The translations under genes and the position numbers were made by a program. A DNA stretch of 64,000 nt from Lysinibacter sp. HNR. Lineage in GTDB: Bacteria > Actinomycetota > Actinomycetes > Actinomycetales > Microbacteriaceae. Below the pieces are notes generated by a model. It was given only the letters and a program-made list of their open reading frames with translations, did not search any database and was not told the origin of the DNA. Shown here one piece after another: positions 44,285 to 54,298 of the stretch. Where the stretch lies: NCBI RefSeq assembly GCF_029760935.1, contig NZ_CP121684.1, forward strand, positions 1,984,001 through 2,048,000. The letters run 5' to 3'. Position 1 is the stretch's first letter, and the number at the start of each line of letters is the position of its first letter.

Positions 44285-44320
44285 CTAAACGACTTGGGTG
44301 CGCAAAACATCACCGTACAT
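44285..44320 (-). CDS. Possible 11-residue leader peptide
   Basis: An ATG (44318-44320) followed by codons for MYGDVLRTQVV and TAG, with a perfect AGGAGG (44329-44334) eight bases upstream. It ends 21 bases before the start of the DUF4870-like gene. Such an ORF could act through translational coupling or attenuation; it may also be a chance ORF. Too short for composition tests. Confidence 0.35.
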   Translation of the reverse strand: MYGDVLRTQVV

Positions 44321-44455
44321 TTGAGTATCCTCCTATCGGAACAAAAAGTACATGGCACAGAATAGATTTACAAGAAATTATTCGTGTTTTACGCTGGTAC
44401 AGTAGTCAGTTCTTGGAGACGCAAAACATGAGTCCCAAACCCTGAATTTCACAAG

Positions 44456-45535
44456 CTAGCCGCTATCACCAAGCTCTGCCAACCGGGCCTCCTCATCAAA
44501 TGCAATGCATGACTCGATAACGGGTCCGAGAGCACCGTCCATCACCGCGTCGAGATTGTACGCTTTATACCCCGTACGGTGATCCGCAATACGATTTTCG
44601 GGGAAATTATAGGTGCGTATACGCTCTGAGCGGTCCATCGTGCGGATCTGAGTTTTACGGTGAGCACTTGCCTCTGCTGCAATCTCTTCTTGCTGCCGGG
44701 CAAGAATACGAGCACGAAGCACACGCATAGCAGCCTCGCGGTTTTGTAGCTGGCTCTTCTCGTTCTGCATTGCAACAACGATTCCCGTGGGAAGGTGCGT
44801 CAATCGAACCGCGGAGTCGGTTGTATTAACCGATTGGCCACCGGGACCGCTCGAGCGATAGACGTCCACCTTCAGATCGTTAGGGTGAATCTCCACCTCA
44901 CCGGGCTCGTCCACCTCGGGAAAAACAAGAACACCCGTTGTAGACGTGTGAATACGTCCCTGAGACTCGGTCGTGGGAACACGCTGAACGCGGTGAACCC
45001 CACCCTCATATTTGAGATGAGCCCACACCCCCTGCGAGGGGTCTGAGGCATTACCTTTAATAGCGAGCTGCACATCTTTATACCCGCCCAGGTCACTCTC
45101 GGTTCGCTCTAAGAGTTCCGTCTTCCAGCCGCGAGACTCGGCGTAGTGGATATACATGCGCAGAAGGTCAGCGGCAAAAAGCGCCGACTCTGCGCCGCCC
45201 TCGCCGCCTTTTATCTCCATAATGACATCCCGGCCATCATCCGGGTCGCGCGGGATCAGGAGGCGGCGCAGCTTCTCCTGCGCCACTACTAAGCCCTCCT
45301 CCAACTCCGGAATTTCCTCGGCGAAACTCTCATCCTCTTTTGCCAGTTCGCGAGCAGCTTCAAGATCTTGCTGCTGCTGCACCCAACTCTCATGAGCGGT
45401 CTTAATCTTGCTCAACTCAGCGTAGCGCCTGTTTACCTTTTTCGCTCGCACGGGATCGGAGTGCAGCGCGGGGTCGGCAAGTTGCTGCTGAAGGTCCTCG
45501 TGCTCCGCAAGCAGGGTGTGTACTGATTCAAACAC
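44456..45535 (-). CDS. prfA: Peptide chain release factor 1
   Basis: 359 residues. GGQ in [20 protein letters not shown], and the RF1 tripeptide region in [18 protein letters not shown] (PxT, here PTT, reads UAG/UAA). Standard length. GTG start, four bases after the rho stop; rho-prfA is a conserved order. Its PrmC modifying enzyme is encoded at 40952. Confidence 0.97.
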   Translation of the reverse strand: MFESVHTLLAEHEDLQQQLADPALHSDPVRAKKVNRRYAELSKIKTAHESWVQQQQDLEAARELAKEDESFAEEIPELEEGLVVAQEKLRRLLIPRDPDDGRDVIMEIKGGEGGAESALFAADLLRMYIHYAESRGWKTELLERTESDLGGYKDVQLAIKGNASDPSQGVWAHLKYEGGVHRVQRVPTTESQGRIHTSTTGVLVFPEVDEPGEVEIHPNDLKVDVYRSSGPGGQSVNTTDSAVRLTHLPTGIVVAMQNEKSQLQNREAAMRVLRARILARQQEEIAAEASAHRKTQIRTMDRSERIRTYNFPENRIADHRTGYKAYNLDAVMDGALGPVIESCIAFDEEARLAELGDSG

Positions 45536-45539
45536 GTGA

Positions 45540-47819
45540 CTATTCTTTCGTTGAAGAAATTGCGCCCGACTTTTGCATCAGCATCAGGAATTCCACGTTT
45601 GACGAGGTCTCTTTCAGCTTACTCAAGACAGCCTCAAGCGCCTGCTGCTGGTCAAGGCCGCTCAGCGCTCGGCGAAGCTTCCAAGTAACTTTCACCTCGT
45701 CAGGCCCCATCAGCATTTCCTCACGGCGAGTACTTGAGGCCGTGACGTCAACGGCGGGGAAGATACGCTTATCAGCCAGGTGACGCGACAGGCGGAGTTC
45801 CATATTGCCGGTTCCCTTAAACTCTTCGAAGATAACCTCATCCATCTTGGAACCAGTTTCGACAAGAGCGGTTGCAAGAATAGTAAGTGAACCTCCGTTC
45901 TCAATATTGCGGGCGGCACCAAAAAAACGCTTGGGCGGGTAGAGCGCGGCAGCATCCACACCACCGGAGAGCACTCGACCAGAAGCCGGAGTAGACAGGT
46001 TATAGGCACGCCCCAAGCGGGTAATCGAATCGAGCAACACAACAACGTCGTGACCAAGCTCGACCAGACGCTTAGCCCGTTCAATAGCAAGCTCGGCAAC
46101 CGTGGTGTGGTCTTCGGCGGGACGATCAAAGGTTGAAGCGATCACTTCGCCCTTCACGGTGCGCTGCATATCGGTGACCTCTTCAGGCCTCTCGTCAACC
46201 AGTACAACCATAAGGTGCACCTCGGGATTATTGGTTGCAATGGCGTTTGCAATCTGCTGCATCACAATGGTCTTACCCGCCTTGGGCGGCGCAACCACAA
46301 GTCCGCGCTGACCCTTACCGATGGGCGAAACCAGGTCGATGATGCGCTGTGTTAGCTTTTCAGCTGATGTTTCTAGACGCAAACGCTCCTGGGGATACAG
46401 GGGAGTGAGATCGTTAAAATCAACGCGTTTTTCGTTTTCTTCGACGCTAAGACCATTAATGGTGTCAATTTTAACGATGGCGTTGTATTTTTGTCGGCTA
46501 CTGTGGTCACCCTCTTTGGGCTGACGAATAGCGCCAACAACCGCGTCTCCCTTACGCAGATTGTATTTCTTAACCTGTCCCAGAGAAACGTATACATCGT
46601 TCACTCCCGGGAGATAACCGCTCGTGCGAACAAACGCGTAGTTATCAAGCACATCGAGGATACCCGCGATCGGCAGTAATACGTCATCTTCACCGATCTC
46701 GGGCTCAAAGTCATCGTTATTTCCGCCACGACGTTTGCGATCACGCTGGCGATTCCGCGAGTTACGCGAGGTATCCTCACTTGAGTCGTTGCCACCGCGG
46801 CCGCCGTTACGACTTCCTCTGGAATTATCGTCTTGCGAGTCATCACCCTGAGTGTTTCGATTACGATTACGCCCACGATTTTGCCGCGGCTCATTATTTG
46901 AGCCGTTATCGGATGTCTCCGGAACGGCCTGGCCGGCTGCGGAGACTCCCCCGGCATCGGCACTAGCCTCCGCTGTAGTGGATGCGCCACTTTTGCTACG
47001 ACTATTACGCGCACCACGACCCACGCGGGAATCAGCATCATTCGAAGTGGATTGGTTCTCATCGGAACTCGCGTCGCTTGGAGCTGCAACCGTGCCACTG
47101 GGGGATACGGACTCCTGGACGGCGCTGTCAGATGCGGCTTCAGGCAGAGCGATGGCTTCCGAGGAATCGGCTTCAGCCGCCGCAGCCTCGGCCGTCTTAC
47201 GTCCACGTTTTGCACGCGTTACTTTTTTCTCCGATTTTTTCTCTGTATCAATCTCGCTCTTTTCAGCGGGAGCCGTTTGATCATTTGAGGACAAGCCGCT
47301 ATCTGCAACAGTATCCGGTTCCGCTGACTCATCACTTCGGGCGGTGGAAGCGGTCTTAGAGGTGGCCCGTGTTGCACGCTTGGTCGGGAGGGCTTCGGCG
47401 GCACCATCCTCAGCAATCGTCGCCTCTTTTGCATCGCTAGCGGTAGCTTTTTTAGCACGGCTCGCACGTTTTTTAGGGGCGGCGGGCTCAGGAGCATCCG
47501 CGGCGACATCATCCGCTGGGGTTGCCGCATCGTTCTTCTTACTGGAGGCGGCAGTAGCACGGCTACGAGTAGCGCGAGTAGTTTTTTTAGCGGGAGTTTC
47601 GGAGAGGTCCGCTGATGTTTCGGCGGCTGTGACCTCCGCGGCTTCGGTGGAAGCGGTTGTTTCAGCAATCGTTGCCGATGATGCCCGACGAGGGGCACGT
47701 TTCTTGGGAGCTTCTTTGGTCTCCTCTGCAGCTGCACTAACTGTTTCTGCAGGATTGGTTGCGGCGTCAGACGGAGTGGTCAAATCGCCAGTATGAGGAC
47801 CGTTGGAGGCATTCTCCAC
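45540..47819 (-). CDS. rho: Transcription termination factor Rho, with a very long N-terminal extension
   Basis: 759 residues. The C-terminal 385 residues are a normal Rho: cold-shock-like RNA-binding part ([19 protein letters not shown]), Walker [10 protein letters not shown] near residue 510, Walker B and Q/R loops ([17 protein letters not shown]). In front stands a roughly 375-residue extension: Ala/Glu/Lys/Thr-rich, then Arg/Asn/Gly/Asp-rich ([20 protein letters not shown]). I do not see the helical Rho_N domain that other actinobacterial Rhos carry before the extension. The GTG start has AAAGGAA seven bases upstream. ATP-driven hexameric helicase releasing nascent RNA. Confidence 0.95.
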   Translation of the reverse strand: MENASNGPHTGDLTTPSDAATNPAETVSAAAEETKEAPKKRAPRRASSATIAETTASTEAAEVTAAETSADLSETPAKKTTRATRSRATAASSKKNDAATPADDVAADAPEPAAPKKRASRAKKATASDAKEATIAEDGAAEALPTKRATRATSKTASTARSDESAEPDTVADSGLSSNDQTAPAEKSEIDTEKKSEKKVTRAKRGRKTAEAAAAEADSSEAIALPEAASDSAVQESVSPSGTVAAPSDASSDENQSTSNDADSRVGRGARNSRSKSGASTTAEASADAGGVSAAGQAVPETSDNGSNNEPRQNRGRNRNRNTQGDDSQDDNSRGSRNGGRGGNDSSEDTSRNSRNRQRDRKRRGGNNDDFEPEIGEDDVLLPIAGILDVLDNYAFVRTSGYLPGVNDVYVSLGQVKKYNLRKGDAVVGAIRQPKEGDHSSRQKYNAIVKIDTINGLSVEENEKRVDFNDLTPLYPQERLRLETSAEKLTQRIIDLVSPIGKGQRGLVVAPPKAGKTIVMQQIANAIATNNPEVHLMVVLVDERPEEVTDMQRTVKGEVIASTFDRPAEDHTTVAELAIERAKRLVELGHDVVVLLDSITRLGRAYNLSTPASGRVLSGGVDAAALYPPKRFFGAARNIENGGSLTILATALVETGSKMDEVIFEEFKGTGNMELRLSRHLADKRIFPAVDVTASSTRREEMLMGPDEVKVTWKLRRALSGLDQQQALEAVLSKLKETSSNVEFLMLMQKSGAISSTKE

Positions 47820-47955
47820 GATATGTTCCTTTCAATAAGGGGTTTGATGGCGTACCGCCCGCTAGTACGTAAGCCCGGTGAGTATCACTCGTTCTGCTCC
47901 CGTATAAATAAAGCGAGGGTGCCTCACACTCTGAAATTTTATCTAATAAAAAACT

Positions 47956-47980
47956 CTTTTTGCTAACTTTTAGCAAAAAG
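47956..47980. terminator. AT-rich hairpin between thrB and rho
   Basis: CTTTTTGCTAA (47956-47966) and TTAGCAAAAAG (47970-47980) form a perfect 11-bp stem with a three-base loop. On the minus strand, which runs from thrB to rho, it is followed by GAGTTTTTTATT. It may stop the thr operon or act as part of an attenuator in the rho leader; the 270-base gap otherwise holds no gene. Confidence 0.5.
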
Positions 47981-48089
47981 GTTTCGTATAAAATCTCCGG
48001 TGTGCATGGAATCAATCAGGCTCCTATAAGAACCGATTAAGAGTAAAAGTGCACTCAACCTCAAAGATCGCATACGCGTCTTAAATTTG

Positions 48090-49010
48090 TTAAGGCACAG
48101 AAACTACTGTAGCACCTTTAAAGTCAACCGCCAGTGACAGAGCCTTCCACGGGTTATCTGACACGCTATTGGCCAGTCTCACGGCAGCGGCTCGCTGAGC
48201 AGGATCACTGCATAAAACAAGGATTGAAGGCCCCGCGCCGGAAACAACCGCGGGATATCCGGCACCGCGAAGGGCCGTAATCAAATCGCGGGTCTGCGGC
48301 ATAGCCTCCCCCCGATAGTTCTGGTGCAGGCGATCCTCAGTCGCTTCGAGAAGAAGCTCCGGGCTCTGAGTGAGAGCTGTTACCAGCAGAGCCGAACGTG
48401 ACACGTTAAAAACAGCGTCTTCATGAGGAACAGTTTCTGGCTGAAGGCTACGGGCAACCTCCGTAGACAGCACAAATTCGGGAACAAGCACCAGCGGGTA
48501 AACACCGCGATGCACCGTGAGTTTCTTGTGTCTGGGTCCGTCAATTCCAGCCCACGCAATAGTCAGACCGCCAAAAAGAGCGGGAGCAACGTTATCCGGG
48601 TGCCCCTCCTGCTCGGTTGCAAGAGCGAGAAGCAGATTCTCGTCAAACTCAACACGCCCCTCAAGCAAACCAGACGCCGCCATAATCCCCGAGACAATGG
48701 CGGTCCCCGAAGAACCAAGACCCCTCCCCTGCGGTATAACGTTGTGGGCTACGAGATTGAGCCCGGGAAGAGGCTGTCCCACCCGTTCAAAGGTGTGGGC
48801 AAGAGAACGAAACACCAGGTTATTTTCGTCCGTCGGAATATCCCCCTCTCCCATTCCTCTCACCTCAACGGTCACACCTGGCTCGTTACGAACGGTAACC
48901 TCAAGTTCGTCGTAGAGAGCGAGGGAGAGCCCCAGAGTATCAAACCCGGGACCCAGATTTGCCGTAGTTGCGGGTACCCGGACTCGAACGCTACGTCCGG
49001 CGAGACTCAT
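48090..49010 (-). CDS. thrB: Homoserine kinase
   Basis: 306 residues, GHMP kinase family: VPATTANLGPGFDTLGLSLA at the start and the ATP loop PQGRGLGSSGTAIVSG. It phosphorylates homoserine. Its ATG forms an ATGA with the thrC stop, as thrC does with hom, so hom-thrC-thrB is one coupled operon. Confidence 0.97.
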   Translation of the reverse strand: MSLAGRSVRVRVPATTANLGPGFDTLGLSLALYDELEVTVRNEPGVTVEVRGMGEGDIPTDENNLVFRSLAHTFERVGQPLPGLNLVAHNVIPQGRGLGSSGTAIVSGIMAASGLLEGRVEFDENLLLALATEQEGHPDNVAPALFGGLTIAWAGIDGPRHKKLTVHRGVYPLVLVPEFVLSTEVARSLQPETVPHEDAVFNVSRSALLVTALTQSPELLLEATEDRLHQNYRGEAMPQTRDLITALRGAGYPAVVSGAGPSILVLCSDPAQRAAAVRLANSVSDNPWKALSLAVDFKGATVVSVP

Positions 49011-50095
49011 TCGGCACCTTGCGTCGGCACAAGCTTCAGCGCAGCGGCAACCTCGGCAACGTCAACCGCGACGACAGTGGGCTGCGCCTCGCCGCCCTCT
49101 TCGTTCCGAAGCGCCCACTGCGGGTCTTTGAGACCGTGCCCTGTTACTGTAATTACCACCGTAGCCCCGTTGGGAATTTCCCCCGCAGCCGCCCTCTCTA
49201 AAAGACCCGCAACACCAGCGGCAGACGCCAGCTCCGCAAAAACCCCCACCTCAGCGGAGAGCACTCGATGAGCCTCCAGAATCTTGGCGTCGCTTATCGC
49301 TCCAAAGTATCCCTTGCTATCGTCGCGCGCACTGAGTGCTAACTCCCACGATGCAGGGTTTCCAATACGAATCGCACTAGCAATAGTCTCAGGATCCTTC
49401 ACCGGATACCCCAACACCATGGGAGCGCTACCCTCGGCCTGAAATCCAAACATGCGGGGAACTCGATCCGAAATACCAGATTCTGCAAACTCTTTATAAC
49501 CGCGGTGATACGCCGTATAGTTACCGGCATTGCCCACGGGAATAAAGTGAAAGTCGGGGGCCTTGCCCAGCTGCTCCACAACCTCAAACGCGCCGGTTTT
49601 CTGGCCTTCAATGCGGTCGGGATTCACCGAGTTGACCAGATGAACCGGGTAGTTCGCCGAAAGCTCGCGCGCAATATCAAGGCAATCATCAAAATTTCCC
49701 TGCACCTGAAGCAGGGATGCATTGTGTGCGAGCGCCTGGCTCAATTTGCCCAGAGCAATCTTACCCTCCGGAACAAGTACAGCAGCGGTGACCCCTGCCT
49801 GAACCGCGTAGGCCGCGGCCGAGGCGGAAGTGTTTCCCGTTGAGGCACAGATCACCGCTTGGGCGCCGTGCTCCACTGCCTTGCTAATAGCCATTGTCAT
49901 CCCGCGATCTTTAAAAGATCCGGTGGGGTTCATCCCCTCGTACTTAATAAAAACATTAGCCCCCGTACGCCGTGACAGCGCGGGCGCGGCGATGAGTGGC
50001 GTACCTCCCTCACCCAGGGTGACAACGGGGGTTGCATCGGTGACGTTCAAACGATCAGAATATTCGCGGATAACACCGCGCCAAAGATGGGTCAT
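49007..50095 (-). CDS. thrC: Threonine synthase
   Basis: 362 residues. PLP lysine in MNPTGSFKDRGMTMAIS, with the phosphate loop VICASTGNTSASAAAYA. Converts phosphohomoserine to threonine. Compact (class II-type short) form, in the coupled hom-thrC-thrB operon. Confidence 0.97.
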   Translation of the reverse strand: MTHLWRGVIREYSDRLNVTDATPVVTLGEGGTPLIAAPALSRRTGANVFIKYEGMNPTGSFKDRGMTMAISKAVEHGAQAVICASTGNTSASAAAYAVQAGVTAAVLVPEGKIALGKLSQALAHNASLLQVQGNFDDCLDIARELSANYPVHLVNSVNPDRIEGQKTGAFEVVEQLGKAPDFHFIPVGNAGNYTAYHRGYKEFAESGISDRVPRMFGFQAEGSAPMVLGYPVKDPETIASAIRIGNPASWELALSARDDSKGYFGAISDAKILEAHRVLSAEVGVFAELASAAGVAGLLERAAAGEIPNGATVVITVTGHGLKDPQWALRNEEGGEAQPTVVAVDVAEVAAALKLVPTQGAE

Positions 50096-51411
50096 GAGAT
50101 TCCTTCGATTCGTAAAACACTTTTCACGGCTGTAACAACGCTGAGAGCGGCTAGTTTCTTAACCGTGGCAGAAAGAGCAGACTCTTGTGCACTGTGGGTC
50201 CCTATGACAAGCGTAGCGGTGCGAACCCCGTTTGTGACAACAGATGCAGATTGCACCACCGTCTCTACAGACACACCGTGGGTTGCAAGCACACTCGCTA
50301 CCCGGGCTAGTACACCGGGCTCATCACTCACCTCAAGAGTAAATTGATACCGGGTTTCTATGGCCCCCACGGGAACAACAGGAAGATCAGCACGGGCTTT
50401 TAAAGCGACTCCCGGTCCCCCTGCGAGGTGCCGCCGCGCCGCGGAGACAACATCTCCCAGCACTGCGGAGGCGGTCTCTACCCCTCCAGCACCCGCGCCG
50501 TAAAACATGAGACTTCCAGCCGCCTCTGCCTCCACAAAAACCGCATTTTTGCCCTCGTGAACGGTGGCAAGAGGATGGTCTCGGCTGATCAACGCCGGAT
50601 ACACACGCGCGGAAACGGACTCTACACCGGTTTCTGGGTCCGGTAGGCGCTCCGCAATAGCAAGGAGCTTGATTGCGTAACCGGCCTCGCGAGCCGCGTT
50701 CACCTGGTCGGCCGTCACCTCCGTTATCCCCTCACGATAAACCTGCTCCACCGGCACTGAGGTGTGAAAAGCGAGGTTTGCCAGAATAGTTACCTTCTGG
50801 GCAGCATCGTATCCCTCAACATCGAGAGTGGGGTCGGCTTCCAGAAACCCAAGCTCTAAAGCAACCCGAGCCGCATCCTCAGCACTGTCACCAAAACGAT
50901 CCATGCGATCAAGAATGTAGTTGGTGCTTCCGTTCACAATGCCCATCACCCGATTAATCCGGTCACCAGCAAGGCTGTCGCGTAGCGGACGCAGGATGGG
51001 GATTGCTGCAGCAACCGAAGCCTCGTAGTAAAGTTGCGCCCCCACCTGATCAGCAATATCAAACAGTTCGTCGCCGTGCTCCGCCAGCAAGGCCTTATTC
51101 GCCGTGATAACGTCGGCACCCGAGGTTAACGCCTGAATAATATAGCTTCGTGCGGGTTCAATGCCGCCCATGAGTTCAACAACAATGTCAGCACCGTCAA
51201 TCAGGGCCGCGGCATCCGTTGTGTACAGCTCGGCGGGGAGATCAGCATCACGTTTTGCGTCGAGATTACGCACCGCGATCCCCGCAAGCTCAAGGCGAGC
51301 ACCCACTCGAAGCGCAAGCTCATCGGCATGGTCAAGCAGCAGGCGGGCCGTTTGAGAACCCACGGAACCGGCGCCCAGGAGGGCGACGCGCAGGTTTCGA
51401 TACTCGATCAT
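50092..51411 (-). CDS. hom: Homoserine dehydrogenase with ACT domain
   Basis: 439 residues. NAD(P)-binding GAGSVGSQTARLL near residue 13-25, catalytic domain with ASVAAAIPILRPLRDSL, and a C-terminal ACT domain (residues about 350-420; FTLEVSDEPGVLARVASVLA). Reduces aspartate semialdehyde to homoserine; threonine is the expected inhibitor through ACT. 60 bases separate it from lysA upstream. Confidence 0.97.
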   Translation of the reverse strand: MIEYRNLRVALLGAGSVGSQTARLLLDHADELALRVGARLELAGIAVRNLDAKRDADLPAELYTTDAAALIDGADIVVELMGGIEPARSYIIQALTSGADVITANKALLAEHGDELFDIADQVGAQLYYEASVAAAIPILRPLRDSLAGDRINRVMGIVNGSTNYILDRMDRFGDSAEDAARVALELGFLEADPTLDVEGYDAAQKVTILANLAFHTSVPVEQVYREGITEVTADQVNAAREAGYAIKLLAIAERLPDPETGVESVSARVYPALISRDHPLATVHEGKNAVFVEAEAAGSLMFYGAGAGGVETASAVLGDVVSAARRHLAGGPGVALKARADLPVVPVGAIETRYQFTLEVSDEPGVLARVASVLATHGVSVETVVQSASVVTNGVRTATLVIGTHSAQESALSATVKKLAALSVVTAVKSVLRIEGIS

Positions 51412-51471
51412 ATTTCTCCTTGTGTACGCGGGGAGTATGGTGTGAAGATAGTGCCTAATTATCGGGAAAAG

Positions 51472-52827
51472 CTAACCGACGATCCCGCAGTCCCGCGATA
51501 GCAGTTCAGTCAGTCCCTCGCCACGGACGATCATCCGTGCTTGACCCCCGCGCACCGCAACAACGGGGGGTCGCCCCAAATAGTTATAGTTGCTTGAGAG
51601 TGACCAGCAATAGGCACCCGTTGCGGGAACCGCCACAAGATCATCCGGTGAGATGTCCGCAGGCAGGTAATCACTGTGCACAATGATATCGCCACTCTCG
51701 CAGTGTTTCCCCGCAAGACGAATCAGAATAGGATCCGCGTCGGATACCCGACTCGCTAAACGCACCGAGTAGTCAGCACCGTAGAGAGCGGGACGCGCAT
51801 TGTCGCTCATACCCCCGTCAACGCTCACATAGGTGCGCACCGCACCGCCCTCAAGCGCCACCGGCTTCACAGTCCCCACTGTGTACAGGGTGAGGGTGGA
51901 ACGACCTATCACAGCCCGGCCAGGCTCAAAGAGCACAATCGGCATGGGAATGGCCAGGTCATCCACGGCGCTTCGAACCGCACCCGCAATTTGATTGGCA
52001 AGCTCCGTAATTTTTGGTGGCTCATCCTCTTCCGTATAGGCAATCCCAAAACCACCGCCGAGGTTGAGCTCGGGAACGGGGCCGTCAACCAGGAGGTCGC
52101 GGTGCACCTCTAAAAGACGGCGTGCAGACTCAGCAAAGCCCTCCGACGCAAAGATCTGCGATCCAATATGACAGTGCAGGCCCAAAAATTTGAGGCTCTC
52201 CCGGGAACGAATACGTGCTACGGCATCCGGCGCCGCTGAAAGAGGAAGCCCAAACTTCTGATCTTCGTGTGATGTCGCCAAATACTCGTGTGTGTTTGCG
52301 TGAACCCCGCTGTTCACCCGCAATCGCACGTTCTGCACGACTCCGGCAGCCGCAGCGATACTCGCTATCCGCTCAATCTCGATCAGGCTGTCGATGATGA
52401 TGCTTCCCACACCCGCCTCAACGGCCATGCTGATCTCGGCTACGGACTTGTTATTTCCGTGCAGACCAATTCGAGCCGGAGGAACGTCTGCGGCGAGCGC
52501 AACCGCCAATTCTCCCCCGCTGCACACGTCCACTCCCATTCCCGCCTCATCGACCCAACGGGCAACCTCCGTGCATAAGAAAGCTTTACCCGCATAGTAG
52601 GTTTTTGCCGTGGCACCAACCCGAGCAAAAGCCCCCTCAAATGCCTCACGAATCTCTACTGCCGTCTCCCGGGCATCCACCTCATCAACCACGTACAGCG
52701 GAGTGCCAAACTGCTGTGCTAGATCCGTAACGCGCACACCGGAAACCGTCACGATTCCCGAGCTATCGCGAGCTACACTGCGGGAAAAAATCGCGGGATT
52801 CAAGAGGTTGTTATCGGGTTGAGTCAC
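51472..52827 (-). CDS. lysA: Diaminopimelate decarboxylase
   Basis: 451 residues. PLP lysine in AKTYYAGKAFLC, HCHIGSQIFASE, and GGGFGIAYTEEDEP; C-terminal DNARPALYGADY and the CESGD pair complete the fold-type III site. Makes lysine from meso-diaminopimelate. GTG start. argS, usual before lysA in relatives, is absent here; instead an unrelated membrane protein gene starts divergently 78 bases away. Confidence 0.96.
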   Translation of the reverse strand: MTQPDNNLLNPAIFSRSVARDSSGIVTVSGVRVTDLAQQFGTPLYVVDEVDARETAVEIREAFEGAFARVGATAKTYYAGKAFLCTEVARWVDEAGMGVDVCSGGELAVALAADVPPARIGLHGNNKSVAEISMAVEAGVGSIIIDSLIEIERIASIAAAAGVVQNVRLRVNSGVHANTHEYLATSHEDQKFGLPLSAAPDAVARIRSRESLKFLGLHCHIGSQIFASEGFAESARRLLEVHRDLLVDGPVPELNLGGGFGIAYTEEDEPPKITELANQIAGAVRSAVDDLAIPMPIVLFEPGRAVIGRSTLTLYTVGTVKPVALEGGAVRTYVSVDGGMSDNARPALYGADYSVRLASRVSDADPILIRLAGKHCESGDIIVHSDYLPADISPDDLVAVPATGAYCWSLSSNYNYLGRPPVVAVRGGQARMIVRGEGLTELLSRDCGIVG

Positions 52828-52905
52828 CTAAACATCCTATACTCGCAGCCGCTAAACCCGCATAATAGTAACGGTTTACTACAACACGCTGGTAACGTAA
52901 GGGCC

Positions 52906-53460
52906 GTGAACACACCCGCGCTTCAACCGTCACCCAAGACTCCCCTGAGCGTTTCGGCCTCAATTACCGGCTGGTATTTTTTCTTTTACACAATTGTACT
53001 GGCGATGTCGTTTACACTCGCGGACGCGGGCACTCCCGGCGTTATCGCCTATTGTATTGCCGTCATCACCTCGGCACTCCTCGCCGCCGGTATGTTTATG
53101 CTCGCACGCAACCTACGTCGGGAAGCCCTGACACGCGATTACCCCGCTCGCGCCGCAACACTGTGGCGGCGACTCCTAGCGGTCATTTTTCTTACGCTCG
53201 GGATACTCGGCTCCGTCACGGGGGCACCCTATATTTTTGCCACCTTTATACTCGCCACATCTGTCACCTCGGGCGACGGCGGAATTACCGCGCTGGTCAA
53301 CTACACCCTGTTTTCCCTGATCATGGTAACGGTTCTCTCGCTAGGAGCAATGTTGTGGAGGGCTGGCGGCGCCTATCCTGGGCACGGCGCAAACGGGACT
53401 ACAACCGGCAACGGAAGCTCACCAGAGAATAAAACCGCACCGAGGCATAATTCCCTATAG
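52906..53460 (+). CDS. Uncharacterised membrane protein
   Basis: 184 residues from the GTG at 52906 (the frame is open to 52819, but that overlaps lysA's start). About four membrane helices after a short polar N-terminus, and a polar Gly/Thr/Asn-rich tail. I do not recognise a family. Transcribed divergently from lysA; its last bases overlap the end of the aldo/keto reductase gene on the other strand. The ribosome binding site is poor. Confidence 0.6.
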   Translation: MNTPALQPSPKTPLSVSASITGWYFFFYTIVLAMSFTLADAGTPGVIAYCIAVITSALLAAGMFMLARNLRREALTRDYPARAATLWRRLLAVIFLTLGILGSVTGAPYIFATFILATSVTSGDGGITALVNYTLFSLIMVTVLSLGAMLWRAGGAYPGHGANGTTTGNGSSPENKTAPRHNSL

Positions 53461-54294
53461 CTCCTCGTGTCTATCGGGGTCTCCGTCAAAGAGCCGCCCG
53501 TCCGCCTTACCGAGGGCGGTAATGGCAGCAACCTCCACATCCGTCAGTTCAAAACTAAAAATATCGATGTTCTGCCCCTGCCGCTGGGGGTTCGCCGACT
53601 TGGGGATAGGAATAGTTCCAAGCTGCACGTGCCAACGGAGGATAATCTGGGCGGGGGCAACCCCGTGAGCACGCGCCGCGGCCTCGATAACAGGTTCTCC
53701 ATAGGGTGCGTTTCGTTTCCCCAACGGGCTCCACGACTCCGTCTGAATACCGAGCTCCGCGTGAACCGTCCGCAGTTCTTCCTGAGGAAAGTAGGGGTGA
53801 AGCTCCACCTGATTGACGGCGGGAACCACTCCAGAATCACCGATAATCACGCGCAGGTGCTGCTCAGTAAAGTTGCTCACGCCTATGGATCGCGCCAGAC
53901 CGTCTTTCTGCAGCTGAACCAGCGCCTGCCAGGCATCCGTGTACTTATTGATGCCTGGATTGGGCCAGTGGATTAGATAGAGGTCGATGTAGTCGACCCT
54001 CAGGCGCCAGAGAGTCTCGCGCGCCGAATCCACAGCGTCGTCATAGTCGTGAAACCGTCCCGGGAGCTTGGAGGCGATAAACACCTCGTTACGGTGGATA
54101 CCCGAGCGTCTGATCCCCTCTCCTACGGCGGCCTCGTTATCGTAGTTCACCGCGGTATCGATCAAACGGTACCCCGCCGAAATAGCGGTCTGTACCGCGT
54201 GCGCCCCTTCATTCCCACGCAGGGGATAGGTTCCGAATCCGATCTGGGGCAGCTCAGTGTTGTCGTTGAGACGACGTGTGGGAATTGCAGTCAT
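53455..54294 (-). CDS. Aldo/keto reductase
   Basis: 279 residues of the AKR5-like branch. Catalytic residues: Asp in DTAVNYDNE, Tyr of the same motif, Lys in FIASKLPG, and His in YLIHWPNPG; NADPH site with SVSNFTEQHL near the centre (GVSNFTEQHL) and IPKSANPQRQGQNI near the end. Reduces carbonyl compounds such as 2,5-diketo-gluconate or methylglyoxal; substrate unknown. Its end overlaps that of the plus-strand membrane protein by six bases. Confidence 0.93.
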   Translation of the reverse strand: MTAIPTRRLNDNTELPQIGFGTYPLRGNEGAHAVQTAISAGYRLIDTAVNYDNEAAVGEGIRRSGIHRNEVFIASKLPGRFHDYDDAVDSARETLWRLRVDYIDLYLIHWPNPGINKYTDAWQALVQLQKDGLARSIGVSNFTEQHLRVIIGDSGVVPAVNQVELHPYFPQEELRTVHAELGIQTESWSPLGKRNAPYGEPVIEAAARAHGVAPAQIILRWHVQLGTIPIPKSANPQRQGQNIDIFSFELTDVEVAAITALGKADGRLFDGDPDRHEEL

Positions 54295-54298
54295 ACGC

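Noticed and set aside
47767-48015. An 82-codon frame across the rho start and leader
   Set aside because: It overlaps the rho start in another frame and covers the hairpin region; composition is not coding-like.
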